64,000 nt of DNA from positions 310,001 to 374,000 of the forward strand of contig CBDAMQ010000032.1 in NCBI GenBank assembly GCA_965197275.1, given 5' to 3'. Below the pieces are notes generated by a model. The model was not told the DNA's origin. It saw nothing but the letters and a program-made list of their open reading frames with translations, and did not search any database. The translations under genes were made by a program, and so were the position numbers. The stretch is from DASCOT01 sp965197275. Lineage in GTDB: Bacteria > Acidobacteriota > UBA890 > WLXD01. The first letter of the stretch is position 1; each line of letters opens with the position of its first letter. This document shows, in pieces, positions 33,064-41,312 of this stretch.

Positions 33064-33153
33064 ATGTCGCGCCGGCGCACACGGGCCTTCCTTGACCCCA
33101 AGACCGAGGCGACGGCGGTGCCGGAGCGCGGCCGCGTGATCGCCAGCCGATGA
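33064..33153 (+). CDS. Possible 29-residue basic peptide
   Basis: A short frame from ATG 33064 ends with TGA overlapping the ATG of the metallo-hydrolase gene (33150). The product is Arg-rich (MSRRRTRAFLDPKTEATA...) and resembles nothing I know. It may be a leader that couples translation, or chance. No clear Shine-Dalgarno sequence precedes it. Confidence 0.2.
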   Translation: MSRRRTRAFLDPKTEATAVPERGRVIASR

Positions 33154-33842
33154 TCGTGCCGGTGACGGAGGGCGTGTACCGAATTCCATTGGCACCACTG
33201 GCGAGTCTGAATTGTTATCTGCTGGACGACGTTCTCGTCGATGCCGGCATCCGCTGGTCAGGCGGCCGGATCCTGCGTGCGCTCGAGAAACGCCACGTAC
33301 GAGCGCACGCGCTGACCCATGCTCACCCAGACCATCAGGGGGGCAGTCGCCAGATCTGCGAGCGACTGAAAATACCGTTCTGGTGCGGTGACGACGATCG
33401 GGCGGTGGCGGAGTCGGGCGAGTTGCAGTTGTTGTATCCGGACCCGGAAGGTCGCTTGGGCCGCGTACAAACGATGCTTGCCGGTGGGCCTGGTTATCCG
33501 GTCGCCCGGACTCTCCAGGAGGGCGAGCGGGTGGGCGATTTCACCGTGTTGCACACACCCGGGCATACTCCGGGCCACCTTTCGTTCTGGCGTCCGAGCG
33601 ATCGACTGCTGGTGATCGGAGACGCCGCGCTGGCGATGAACCCCTTCACGCTGCGGCGCCGGTTGCAGGAGCCACCGGCGATGTTCACCTCGGATCCTGA
33701 GCGCAATCGCGCCTCGCTGCGCAAGCTCGCGGTGCTCGGGCCGGAGACCATCTGCTTTGGTCATGGGCCAGTACTCCGAGACGGTGCCGTGTTCCAGGAG
33801 TTCGTCGCTGCGCTGGCATCGGCTCGGCCAACGGATCGATAG
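33150..33842 (+). CDS. Metallo-beta-lactamase fold hydrolase
   Basis: A 230-residue MBL-fold protein. The THAHPDHQGG motif (about residues 55-64) carries the first metal ligands, with GHTPGHLSFW, LVIGDAAL and ICFGHGP giving the remaining His/Asp ligands in the usual order. Length and motif spacing match glyoxalase II-like and RNase Z-like small MBL enzymes. The N-terminus (VTEGVYRIPLAPLASLNCYLL) is common for thioesterase/glyoxalase II-type members. No substrate is suggested by context. Confidence 0.85.
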   Translation: MIVPVTEGVYRIPLAPLASLNCYLLDDVLVDAGIRWSGGRILRALEKRHVRAHALTHAHPDHQGGSRQICERLKIPFWCGDDDRAVAESGELQLLYPDPEGRLGRVQTMLAGGPGYPVARTLQEGERVGDFTVLHTPGHTPGHLSFWRPSDRLLVIGDAALAMNPFTLRRRLQEPPAMFTSDPERNRASLRKLAVLGPETICFGHGPVLRDGAVFQEFVAALASARPTDR

Positions 33843-33846
33843 CGGC

Positions 33847-34529
33847 GTGAACCCTCGCACTCGGTTCGTGCTGGCGCAGCTGGCGGCCCTCGCCGACGCC
33901 GACAAGGCGCCGCAGATGCAGGCCTACATGAAGACCGACATGCCGTTCTTCGGGGTTCAGACGAAGCCCCGGAGGGCAGTGACGGCGCAGGCGGCGCGCG
34001 ACTTTCCGGTGACGGATCTCGACTCATACGAAGCGGCGCTGCGCGAGCTGTGGGACCAACCGCAGCGCGAGTGCAAGTACGCGGCGATCGATCTCGCGCG
34101 CCGCTTCAAGCGCTTCATCGTGCCCACCTACGAGCACTTCATCCGTGACGGCGCCTGGTGGGACCTGGTCGACAGCGTCGCCACGCATCTCGTGGGTGGC
34201 TGTGTGGCCGACTGCCCGGAGGTGATGTGGCCGACCATCGATGCCTGGATCTCCGACGGCGACCTGTGGATTCGTCGCACCGCAATCATTTGTCAGGAGC
34301 GCAACCGGGACGCTACCGACGTGCGACGGCTGTTCCGGTACTGTGCCGAGTGTCGCCACGAAAACCGACTTCTTCATTCGCAAGGCGATCGGCTGGGCGC
34401 TCCCGATCGTACGCCTACACCGATCCGCGCGCGGTACAGGACTTCCTCACGCGCTACGGGGACGAGCTGTCCGGACTCACCATCCGAGAGGCTTCCAAGC
34501 ACCTGCCACGCTTGCTGGGCAAGCAATGA
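33847..34529 (+). pseudogene. DNA alkylation repair (AlkD-like) gene, disrupted by two frameshifts
   Basis: From GTG 33847 the sequence encodes an AlkD-like HEAT-repeat DNA glycosylase (PQMQAYMKTDMPFFGVQ, WDQPQRECKYAAIDLARR, WWDLVDSVATHLVGG, WIRRTAIICQ) up to about 34360. There an extra A in AAAA (34361-34364) shifts the frame; the family sequence TDFFIRKAIGWAL continues in the next frame, and an extra C in CCC (34402-34404) shifts it again to RSYAYTDPRAVQDFLTRYGD and SKHLPRLLGKQ, stopping at 34529. Removing both bases gives an intact protein of about 227 residues that excises alkylated bases. Two homopolymer insertions so close together point to sequencing error. Confidence 0.8.
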
Positions 34530-34538
34530 TGGCCGGCG

Positions 34539-35936
34539 CTATCGCTCCCAGAGGAACCAGATCAGATCCATCTTGTCGGTGGCATCCGCCTCGATCTCGA
34601 TGATCGAATAGAAGGGCACGTTGAAGGCGTAGCCCTTGACCATGTCGTCATTGAAATCGGTGATCAGCACGTAGCCGCCGCCGGAAATCCTCGCGTAAGC
34701 GGCGAACTCCGTGTCGTTGGATGTGTCGCTGCGCTGAAAGGTGATCACGCTCTGCGCCGCGATCGGCGTGAGGGTGTCGGCGGCCATACCGTACTTACCT
34801 ACGGTGTCGAGCGCATAGAAACCGATCGGAGACCCGACCGACGGGGCGTCGCGGCGGCGGATGCGCAGGCGGATCTCGAGCTTGGCATCCGACGCCTCGC
34901 CCTGGATCCGCCACATCACCCAGTCGTGGTCCAGGTCCTCGTGCCTGACGGTCTGGGTTCCGTGTCCCAGGTCGCCGGCGAACTCGCGCGACCCCATCGA
35001 TATGAGCTGGGCATCGACCGGATCGGCGTTGCGCACGCACTGTCCGTATTGCCCCTCGTCGATGAGGCCGAGGGCGCGTATCAGGTTCAGCTTGGCGATC
35101 GCCAGGGCGCGCTGATCCGGGATCTCCTTGTCGTAGCCCTCGAACTGCGAACAATAGGCGTGGTTGGCGAAGTCGGAACCGACGAAGATGCTGCCCAGCT
35201 CGGCCAGGTCCTCGCGCGGACCTTCAGAGCCGTAAGGTGCCGCGAACCCGGAGCTCACGGCGTCACCCACGCTGCTGTAGGTCGACGACCAGGCGTCGCC
35301 GGCGTACTCGCGGTATACGGAATCGGCGATCTTGGCGCTGTTCTGCAAGCGTCGGAGGACCTGAGCGGTGGTGCTGTTGCGCAGCTTGCCCTGAGCGGTG
35401 CTCACCTTGGTGCGTGTGTCGGCGGGAATGTTGCTGGTGTCGGTATTGTGCGCCAGGTCGACGAGCCCCTGGAAACAGTGCACTGCCTCGTGCGCCACGA
35501 CGTTGTTCAGATTCGTCTGACTCGCGACCTGGGTAGCACTGACGATGATGTTGTTGCCGTAGGTATCGCCGGCAACGGTGCTGTCACCGGCCGCGCCGCC
35601 GCCCGCGTAGTTGGCGATCGAGATCTTCGAGATCGACCCGCGCAGCAGCGGCGGCAGACGATCGACCGCCGTTCGGAGCCTCGCCAGCTGGCCGGCCGTC
35701 GGTTCGACCAGACTCTCGATGAGCGGGTTGCTGGCGCTGGCGTAGGCGGAATGCCAGTACTCGGCCGGAAGCGACTCCAGATCGGTGACGACCTGAATGT
35801 GGTAGATGGAGGCCGCGCTCGCCGCAGGTTCGGTTGCCCGGACGGTGCCGGCGGCGGGAGCCAGCATCGATAGCGCGGCGAGCAGGACCAGGACACAGCA
35901 TCGGAGGCGTCGGTGCCCCACCCCTGGGAAGCTCAT
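34539..35936 (-). CDS. Secreted protein with HExxH motif, putative metallopeptidase
   Basis: A 465-residue protein with a signal peptide (CCVLVLLAALSMLAPAAG). The only recognisable active-site element is AHEAVHCFQG at about residues 148-157, an HExxH zinc motif, with a possible third ligand in the EDLAELGSIFVG segment about 90 residues later, a spacing compatible with gluzincin-like enzymes. The first 140 residues describe polar strands (TYGNNIIVSATQVASQ). The C-terminal 120 residues look beta-rich, ending in a DLIWFLWER tail, and may be a pre-peptidase-like domain. I know no named family for it. Transcribed alone, convergent with the AlkD-like gene. Confidence 0.7.
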   Translation of the reverse strand: MSFPGVGHRRLRCCVLVLLAALSMLAPAAGTVRATEPAASAASIYHIQVVTDLESLPAEYWHSAYASASNPLIESLVEPTAGQLARLRTAVDRLPPLLRGSISKISIANYAGGGAAGDSTVAGDTYGNNIIVSATQVASQTNLNNVVAHEAVHCFQGLVDLAHNTDTSNIPADTRTKVSTAQGKLRNSTTAQVLRRLQNSAKIADSVYREYAGDAWSSTYSSVGDAVSSGFAAPYGSEGPREDLAELGSIFVGSDFANHAYCSQFEGYDKEIPDQRALAIAKLNLIRALGLIDEGQYGQCVRNADPVDAQLISMGSREFAGDLGHGTQTVRHEDLDHDWVMWRIQGEASDAKLEIRLRIRRRDAPSVGSPIGFYALDTVGKYGMAADTLTPIAAQSVITFQRSDTSNDTEFAAYARISGGGYVLITDFNDDMVKGYAFNVPFYSIIEIEADATDKMDLIWFLWER

Positions 35937-36026
35937 CCCATCAGTATCTCGCTTGCCGGCGCGCGACGATATCCCCGTTTTCTTGTGTGAGGACTCCCGG
36001 CCCGCAAGCGAATTCCCGTTACTCGC

Positions 36027-36797
36027 CTAGCCCGCCGCTGCCGATCTGTCGTGGAGCGCGAAGAAGCCGCCCTGCGGGTCGGTCGCCTGCACGATCGTGT
36101 CGCCGCCGGGAACCTCCATCGGCCCGTTGATGACCGTTCCACCGAGCTCGCCGATCCGTGTGGCGGCGCTCTCGCAGCTGCCGACCTCGGCGTAGTAGAG
36201 CCACGCCGCCACCGGCATTTCCTCCGGCTTCTTCCACATTCCACCGACGTTCCGTCCGTCGACGCTGAAGATGCGATAGGTACCGAGCTCCTCGCCCATG
36301 TCCATGTCGCTGTCGATCTGCCAGCCGAACAGTGTCGAGTAGAAGCTCCACGCGGCATCCAGGTCGGTGGTTGCGAGCTCGTTCCAGGCGAACTCGCCGA
36401 CTGCGGCATCGCCGCCTGGCTGCGGCGCGCTCAGCGGCTGGTAGAAGGTCACCACGGCGCCCTGCGGGTCCATGAGAACGGCGATCGTCCCGACCACCGG
36501 CATCTCGTCCTCGTGCAGGACATTGGCGCCGAGCTCCCGTGCCTGGGCGACCGTGGCGGCAATGTCGACCGCGTGAATGTAGCCGAGCCAATGTGTCGGT
36601 GCGCCCTGTGCCTGAGCCTCCTCGGGAAGCTGCATGCAGCCGGCCACCGGGCGCTCGCCGAGCATGAACAGGTCGTAGTCCATGTCGCCTGGAAACTCGT
36701 GGTGGCGCCATCCGACGAGCTTGGTATAGAAGTCGATCGACCCGGCGGGATCGGTGGACATGAGCTCGTGCCAAATGAAGCGTCCCTGATCGGTCAA
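36027..36797 (-). CDS. Two-domain VOC (glyoxalase/dioxygenase superfamily) protein
   Basis: A 256-residue protein with two VOC domains of about 120 residues each. Domain 1 has FIWHELMSTDPAGSIDFYTKL and ends VLMDPQGAVVTFYQP; domain 2 has FAWNELATTDLDAAWSFYSTLFGW and ends ATDPQGGFFALHD. This two-domain form resembles the family of 27-kDa antigen/CFP-30B type hydroxylase-like VOC proteins from actinobacteria. Function is unassigned. The start is TTG 36797, which gives the domain at its usual position. It is followed on the same strand upstream by the aminotransferase fusion gene (gap 75 bases). Confidence 0.85.
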   Translation of the reverse strand: MTDQGRFIWHELMSTDPAGSIDFYTKLVGWRHHEFPGDMDYDLFMLGERPVAGCMQLPEEAQAQGAPTHWLGYIHAVDIAATVAQARELGANVLHEDEMPVVGTIAVLMDPQGAVVTFYQPLSAPQPGGDAAVGEFAWNELATTDLDAAWSFYSTLFGWQIDSDMDMGEELGTYRIFSVDGRNVGGMWKKPEEMPVAAWLYYAEVGSCESAATRIGELGGTVINGPMEVPGGDTIVQATDPQGGFFALHDRSAAAG

Positions 36798-36872
36798 CGG
36801 CGTCTCGGTTTTGTTTCAATCGCGATGCGGGTCCAGCGAGCGCATTATTCTCGATCACTGCGTGCCCGCAGA

Positions 36873-37376
36873 CTACCTACAAGCGGCGGTCAGCGCGTCC
36901 TCTCCGAGGATCCGATCGAGGGTCTCTACCAGTCGATCGGCGTCCGCCGCCGAGAAGCACATCGGCGGCTTGAGCTTCAGGACATTGTGGAGTGGTCCGT
37001 CGGTGCTCATCAGGATGCCGTGGTCACGCATGCGGTTGATCGTGTACGAAGCCTCGTTCGCCGCAGGCTCCAGTGTTACCCGATCGAGGACCAACTCGAC
37101 GCCAACGTACAGTCCGAGGCCACGAACGTCGCCGATCAAATCGTGACGGGGCAGCAGCTCGCGAAGGCTGGCGAGGAGGCGAGCACCGACAACATGGGCG
37201 TTGGCCTGCAAGTCTTCCTCCTCGATCACGTCGAGGACCGCGAGGCCCACGGCGCTGGCGACCGGATTGCCGCCGAAAGTGTTGAAGTACTCCATGCCGT
37301 TGGCAAACGAATCGGCGACGGCGCGTGTGGTCACCACCGCGGCGAGCGGATAGCCGTTGCCGATGGGCTTGCCGAG
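36873..37376 (-). pseudogene. C-terminal fragment of the class III aminotransferase domain (out of frame)
   Basis: In this frame the end of the aminotransferase domain is read from LGKPIGNGYPLAAVV (Lys as the PLP anchor) through MEYFNTFGGNPVASAVGLAVLD to the stop at 36873. The preceding part of the same domain is in the frame of 37024-39945. One surplus C in the GGGG/CCCC run at 37376-37379 accounts for the break. All class III aminotransferase landmarks are present across the frames, so the protein is probably intact in the real genome. Confidence 0.75.
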
Positions 37377-39945
37377 GGGTGACGATGTCCGGCACAGCTT
37401 CCATGGCGTCGAAGGCCCAGAAGTGGCTGCCGGCGCGCCCGAAACCGATCTGCACCTCGTCGGCGATACAGACGCCGCCGGCGGAGTGGACGTGGTCGAA
37501 CGCCCGAGCCAGATAGCCCCCGGGCGGCACGATCTGACCGCCACAACCGAGCAATGGCTCGGCGAATGAACGCTGCCACGCCTGCGGCCTCGGCCGCAGC
37601 AGCGAGCGACGTCTTCGGCGTAGCGAGCGGCGGCGTCCTCGTTCCCGGCATGCGGCCCGCGATAGGGGTCGGGCATGCAGGCGACGTGCACCCACGGCGG
37701 AGGGGCCCGATCCACCCGGCCCGGCGTGCTTGTACGGGCTCAGGTCGACGAGCGACGACGTGTTGCCGTGGTAGGCGCCATCCCAGCGTGACGATATCGC
37801 GCTGGCCCGTGTGAGCGCGCGCCATGCGAATCGCCAGCTCGTTGGCCTCGCTCCCGGAGCAGACGAAGAAGCAAACCTCGAGTCGGGTCGGGGAGGGGTC
37901 GCCGTCAGGCGCTCGGCATAGCGGACGATGTTGTCGTGCAGATAGCGTGTGTTGGTGTTGAGAACGGCATCCTGACGCCTGGCCGCAGCGACCACGCGGG
38001 GGTGCGCGTGTCCGACATGCGGCACGTTGTTGACCGCGTCGAGAAACGGCTGACCATCGATGTCGTAGAGGAACTGGCCGGCGCCGCGCACCATGGTCAG
38101 CGGCTGACGATAGGCGATGCTGAGCGACGGACCGAGATGCGCTTTCCGCCGCGCCAGCAACTGCGTCTGGGCGGGTTGAGGCGGCTCGGGTTGCGCTAGC
38201 AGGCCCAGAATCAGGTCGGGGTCGGGCGACAAGCTCTTGAAGATGGCGCGCTCGTCTGGCGTCGACACGCCGGGGAAGTCGCCCTCTAGCCCAACCGGGT
38301 CGGCGATGACCTGAAAGTGCAGGTGTGGCGGCCAGCCGCCATTGTCCGGAAAGTCGCCGACTGCACCGATCCGGGCTCCGGTCTCGACCGTGGACCCGGG
38401 CTCGAGACCGGTAAGCGAGTCCGCCGAAAGATGTCCGTACAACGTATGGAACGGTCGTCCGTCCTCGGGCTCATGCAGCAGCACGATGGTCGGTCCGTAG
38501 TCGAGTCGTCCAGCGTTGACCCTGGCGCTGGCGAGGGTGCCAGCGAGCGGCGCGTGGACAGGCGTTCCCGGCGCGGCGAAGAGATCGATGCCCAAGTGCA
38601 CCGTGCGTCGGCGTGGCGCCTCGTTGCCGGGTGCGGCGAACAGCCCGCCGCCGTACCAGCACCTGGTCTCGTCGTAGCTGCCGACACCCAGCGTGGCTCC
38701 GGCATTCCGGATCTCGGCGCAGAGCCGGTCGTTCAATGTCGCGGCCTCGAACATGCCCGGCGCGCCGCCACCCATGTCGGTGCTGCCGACGCTCAGGTCC
38801 AGCACCTCGACTGCCGACTCGGACTCGGGTTCGACCACGCCGGCAAAGCTACCTCGCCTTGCCCGCAGCCACCGTCGGAGCTCGGCTCCGGCCGCGCTCG
38901 GTTCCCAGCCGCAGGCGTGACGGAGGTGACAGGCCGCCAGCCCGCGGTCGATGGTCTCGAGTTGTGACAGTGCCGTCAGAACGGATCGTTGACTTATCAG
39001 CAGATAGTCGTTGTCTGGGTCCGCGGCGTGCTGCTGGGCGGCGTTGCAGACACTCAGGCACAGTCGCATGAGCACCAGATCGAACAGCACGTCGACTTCC
39101 GCCTCGAGCAGTGGAAACACCTGGTGATAGGCGCCGACGACGTCGCGCGCGATCTCCATCGGGTCGTTGCGGTCGAGCATCGCGTACGCCAGCCCGACCG
39201 CCAGCTCTCCAACCGTCGGACCTTGCAGCGCGTCGCCCACATCGATGAGGCCGACAACGCGTCGCTGCGGCCATGCGGCCTCCCCCTGAAGCGGGCCGAC
39301 GATGACGTTACGATCGTTACCGTCGTTGTGGATCACGCTCGAGCGCAGCTCCGGAAGCAGCGGATCGACATGTTCCTCGAAGCGAGAGCGGAGCCGGTCA
39401 ACGCGCTCGCGGGTGTCGTCGTCGCGCAGCAGCGGCAGCCCGGCCTCGAAGGCGTGCCGGGCGTGCAGCAAGTTCCACTTCAGGCTGCGGTCGGCGGCTT
39501 CGTGCTGGAGCCCGTCGAGCGCCGAGCTGACGTTTCCTAGCAGGTCGCCGAGCTCCCGGGCGAGCTGGCGCGACCGCGGACGCGCGCTGGCCATCAGGAC
39601 GCCGTCTACCCAGGTGAGAAGGCACGCCGAGTAGGTTTCACCATCGCCCTCGACCTCGACCAGATCACGGCCATCGGCGGCTGGCACGAGCTCAGGGAAG
39701 CGATACTCGCAGGGACGGGCGGCGAAGCGACGAAGGATGACGTTCTGCAGGTCGAGTACACCGCCGTGCTCGAGGGCGTTGAACAGCTTCAGGACGCGGC
39801 GCGTTCCCCTGTCGTCGCGCAACAAGAAGTTCTGGTCACGCTCGCTGCTCAGCTCCGAAGCTGTCGCCTCGAGGCCGAAGTATTGGCGCGCGAGATCCGA
39901 CGCTTGATCGGTATCGAATCGCGGGCGGCGTACGCGTGTCGACAA
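37024..39945 (-). CDS. Kinase (APH) - M23 peptidase - class III aminotransferase fusion (frameshifted)
   Basis: Residues 1-350 form an aminoglycoside phosphotransferase/hydroxylysine kinase-like domain with VIHNDGNDRNVIV (catalytic loop, about 204-216) and LIDVGD (about 233). Residues 400-560 form an M23/LytM-like domain with HLGID, LYGH and HLHF, the expected zinc ligands. From about 596 a class III PLP aminotransferase-fold domain begins (QPLTMVRGAGQFLYDIDGQ, VPHVGHAHPRVV). After about residue 683 the frame is broken repeatedly until 37376, with conserved parts (DGAYHGNTSSLVDLSPYKH, CIADEVQIGFGRAGSHFWAF) in alternating frames. This kinase-M23-aminotransferase architecture exists in other bacteria and recalls the animal HYKK and PHYKPL/ETNPPL enzymes. 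It may handle a phosphorylated amino alcohol; the M23 domain's role is unclear. Confidence 0.8.
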   Translation of the reverse strand: MSTRVRRPRFDTDQASDLARQYFGLEATASELSSERDQNFLLRDDRGTRRVLKLFNALEHGGVLDLQNVILRRFAARPCEYRFPELVPAADGRDLVEVEGDGETYSACLLTWVDGVLMASARPRSRQLARELGDLLGNVSSALDGLQHEAADRSLKWNLLHARHAFEAGLPLLRDDDTRERVDRLRSRFEEHVDPLLPELRSSVIHNDGNDRNVIVGPLQGEAAWPQRRVVGLIDVGDALQGPTVGELAVGLAYAMLDRNDPMEIARDVVGAYHQVFPLLEAEVDVLFDLVLMRLCLSVCNAAQQHAADPDNDYLLISQRSVLTALSQLETIDRGLAACHLRHACGWEPSAAGAELRRWLRARRGSFAGVVEPESESAVEVLDLSVGSTDMGGGAPGMFEAATLNDRLCAEIRNAGATLGVGSYDETRCWYGGGLFAAPGNEAPRRRTVHLGIDLFAAPGTPVHAPLAGTLASARVNAGRLDYGPTIVLLHEPEDGRPFHTLYGHLSADSLTGLEPGSTVETGARIGAVGDFPDNGGWPPHLHFQVIADPVGLEGDFPGVSTPDERAIFKSLSPDPDLILGLLAQPEPPQPAQTQLLARRKAHLGPSLSIAYRQPLTMVRGAGQFLYDIDGQPFLDAVNNVPHVGHAHPRVVAAARRQDAVLNTNTRYLHDNIVRYAERLTATPPRPDSRFASSSAPGARPTSWRFAWRALTRASAISSRWDGAYHGNTSSLVDLSPYKHAGPGGSGPSAVGARRLHARPLSRAACRERGRRRSLRRRRRSLLRPRPQAWQRSFAEPLLGCGGQIVPPGGYLARAFDHVHSAGGVCIADEVQIGFGRAGSHFWAFDAMEAVPDIVTPRQAHRQRLSARRGGDHTRRRRFVCQRHGVLQHFRRQSGRQRRGPRGPRRDRGGRLAGQRPCCRCSPPRQPSRAAAPSRFDRRRSWPRTVRWRRVGPRSGNTGACGERGFVHDQPHA

Positions 39946-40006
39946 GAGCGCTCCTGGTCAGCAGATCAGACGGTGTCGGAGTCGGGCGAATCCGAAAACG
40001 CAGAGT

Positions 40007-40390
40007 CTATCTCCGCGACAGGACCCACGGGGCGCCGACGCCGATGGCGAACAGCAGCATCATCCACACCGACCATCGCGTGCCGCCGGCCAGCCGCGTC
40101 CACGCGACGAGGTTGAGGGTTGCTCCGAGCCAGAACGGGTAGCGCGCCCAGTTGAGGAAGCCCGGGATCGCCGATGCCCGGAACACCAGCACGTAGACGC
40201 TGACGATGGCCATGCCGACGACCAGGAGCTCGCCGAGCTCGTGCTGGAACATCGGATCGGTCAGCGCCGCCATCGGGCCGCCGGCGTCGAACAACGACAG
40301 CAGTAGCTCGAGGGCCATCCATCCAAGGACCACCGACGCCACCAGACCGATCACGACGCCCAAGCATCCGAGCAGCTTGCTGTCCGGCAT
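40007..40390 (-). CDS. Small integral membrane protein of unknown function
   Basis: A 127-residue membrane protein. ATG 40390 is chosen for its strong GGAGGTTGCAC leader. Four hydrophobic segments are seen: about residues 5-27 (LLGCLGVVIGLVASVVLGWM), 48-68, 79-97 (PFWLGATLNLVA region) and 104-122 (WMMLLFAIGVGAPW). No charged catalytic residues stand out and I recognise no family. Divergent from an SDR gene across 132 bases, with the inverted repeat GTACGGT/ACCGTAC (40411-40417 and 40452-40458) in between. Confidence 0.65.
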   Translation of the reverse strand: MPDSKLLGCLGVVIGLVASVVLGWMALELLLSLFDAGGPMAALTDPMFQHELGELLVVGMAIVSVYVLVFRASAIPGFLNWARYPFWLGATLNLVAWTRLAGGTRWSVWMMLLFAIGVGAPWVLSRR

Positions 40391-40522
40391 GTGCAACCTC
40401 CTTGCTACGAGTACGGTACTGCCGCCGCCGAGTTCCGGCCGGCCGGCGGGCACCGTACGATGGGCGTCCGAACGCCTCGCGGGCGCCGCGCGCCGGCGCA
40501 ACGATCGATCTTCGGAGGAGCG
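40391..40522. promoter_or_regulatory. Divergent promoter region with separated inverted repeat
   Basis: The gap between the small membrane protein (minus) and the SDR (plus) must hold both promoters. GTACGGT at 40411-40417 is mirrored by ACCGTAC at 40452-40458, centres 41 bases apart, close to four helical turns, which would suit looping or two dimers. No consensus -35/-10 pair is evident. Near the SDR start, CGGAGGAGCG provides a strong ribosome site. Confidence 0.3.
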
Positions 40523-41281
40523 ATGGAATTCGACGGACAGAACATTCTAGTGACCGGGGCGTCACGCGGCATCGGTCGTGCCGTTGCACGGCGTTTCGCC
40601 GCCCAAGGCGGCCGCCTGGCGGTGCACTATCACGCCAATCAAGAGGCCGCCGAGGAGACGGCTGGCGGGCTCTCTGGCGGACCACATGTCGTCTTGCAGG
40701 CCGATGTTTCCGATCCACAGGCGTGTGAGCGGCTGATCGCGGCGGCTGTAGGGGAGATGGGTCGGATCGACGTGCTGGTGAACAACGCCGGCATATACGA
40801 GCACCATCGACTGGCTGAGGTCGATTACTCCTCGTGGCGGCAGTCCTGGGAGCGGACGCTCGGCACCAACCTCCTCGGCCCGGCCAACCTGATGTATTGC
40901 ACCGCCCGGCACATGATGGGGCAGAGTGGTGGTCGCATCATCAACGTCTCCTCGCGCGGCGCATTTCGTGGCGAGCCCCACGGACCCGCCTACGGGGCCA
41001 GCAAAGCGGGGCTCAATGCGCTCAGCCAGTCGCTGGCGCAGGAGCTGGCGCCGCACGGGATCTTCGTTGGAGTGGTGGCGCCCGGGTTCGTCGAGACCGA
41101 CATGACGGTGTCGCACCTGGCAGGTGAGTCGGGCCGTGCGATTCGTGCGCAGAGCCCGCTGAATCGCGCCGCGAAGCCCGACGAGATTGCTCGCGCGGTG
41201 ACCTTTCTGGCGAGCGAGGGGATCGGCTATCTGACCGGCTGCATTATCGATGCGAACGGCGCCTCGTATCTGCGTACCTGA
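40523..41281 (+). CDS. SDR family oxidoreductase (FabG-like)
   Basis: A 252-residue classical short-chain dehydrogenase. ATG 40523 follows a CGGAGGAGCG ribosome site. Motifs are the cofactor loop VTGASRGIGRAVA (residues 9-21), LVNNAGIY (about 83-90), the catalytic Ser in IINVSSRGAF and YGASKAGLNAL (Tyr and Lys), and a substrate/cofactor tail with APGFVETDMT and YLTGCIIDANGA. Arg or Lys after the first Gly suggests NADPH preference. The substrate is not indicated by neighbours. Confidence 0.88.
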   Translation: MEFDGQNILVTGASRGIGRAVARRFAAQGGRLAVHYHANQEAAEETAGGLSGGPHVVLQADVSDPQACERLIAAAVGEMGRIDVLVNNAGIYEHHRLAEVDYSSWRQSWERTLGTNLLGPANLMYCTARHMMGQSGGRIINVSSRGAFRGEPHGPAYGASKAGLNALSQSLAQELAPHGIFVGVVAPGFVETDMTVSHLAGESGRAIRAQSPLNRAAKPDEIARAVTFLASEGIGYLTGCIIDANGASYLRT

Positions 41282-41285
41282 GAAG

Positions 41286-41312
41286 ACCGCCGATCGAGTT
41301 GCGACTGGCGGT
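41286..41312. terminator. Possible bidirectional hairpin between convergent genes
   Basis: ACCGCC (41286-41291) and GGCGGT (41307-41312) form a 6-bp stem with a 15-base loop in the 30-base convergent gap between the SDR and the kinase-like gene. There is no T-run on either side, so an intrinsic terminator is weakly supported. Confidence 0.25.
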
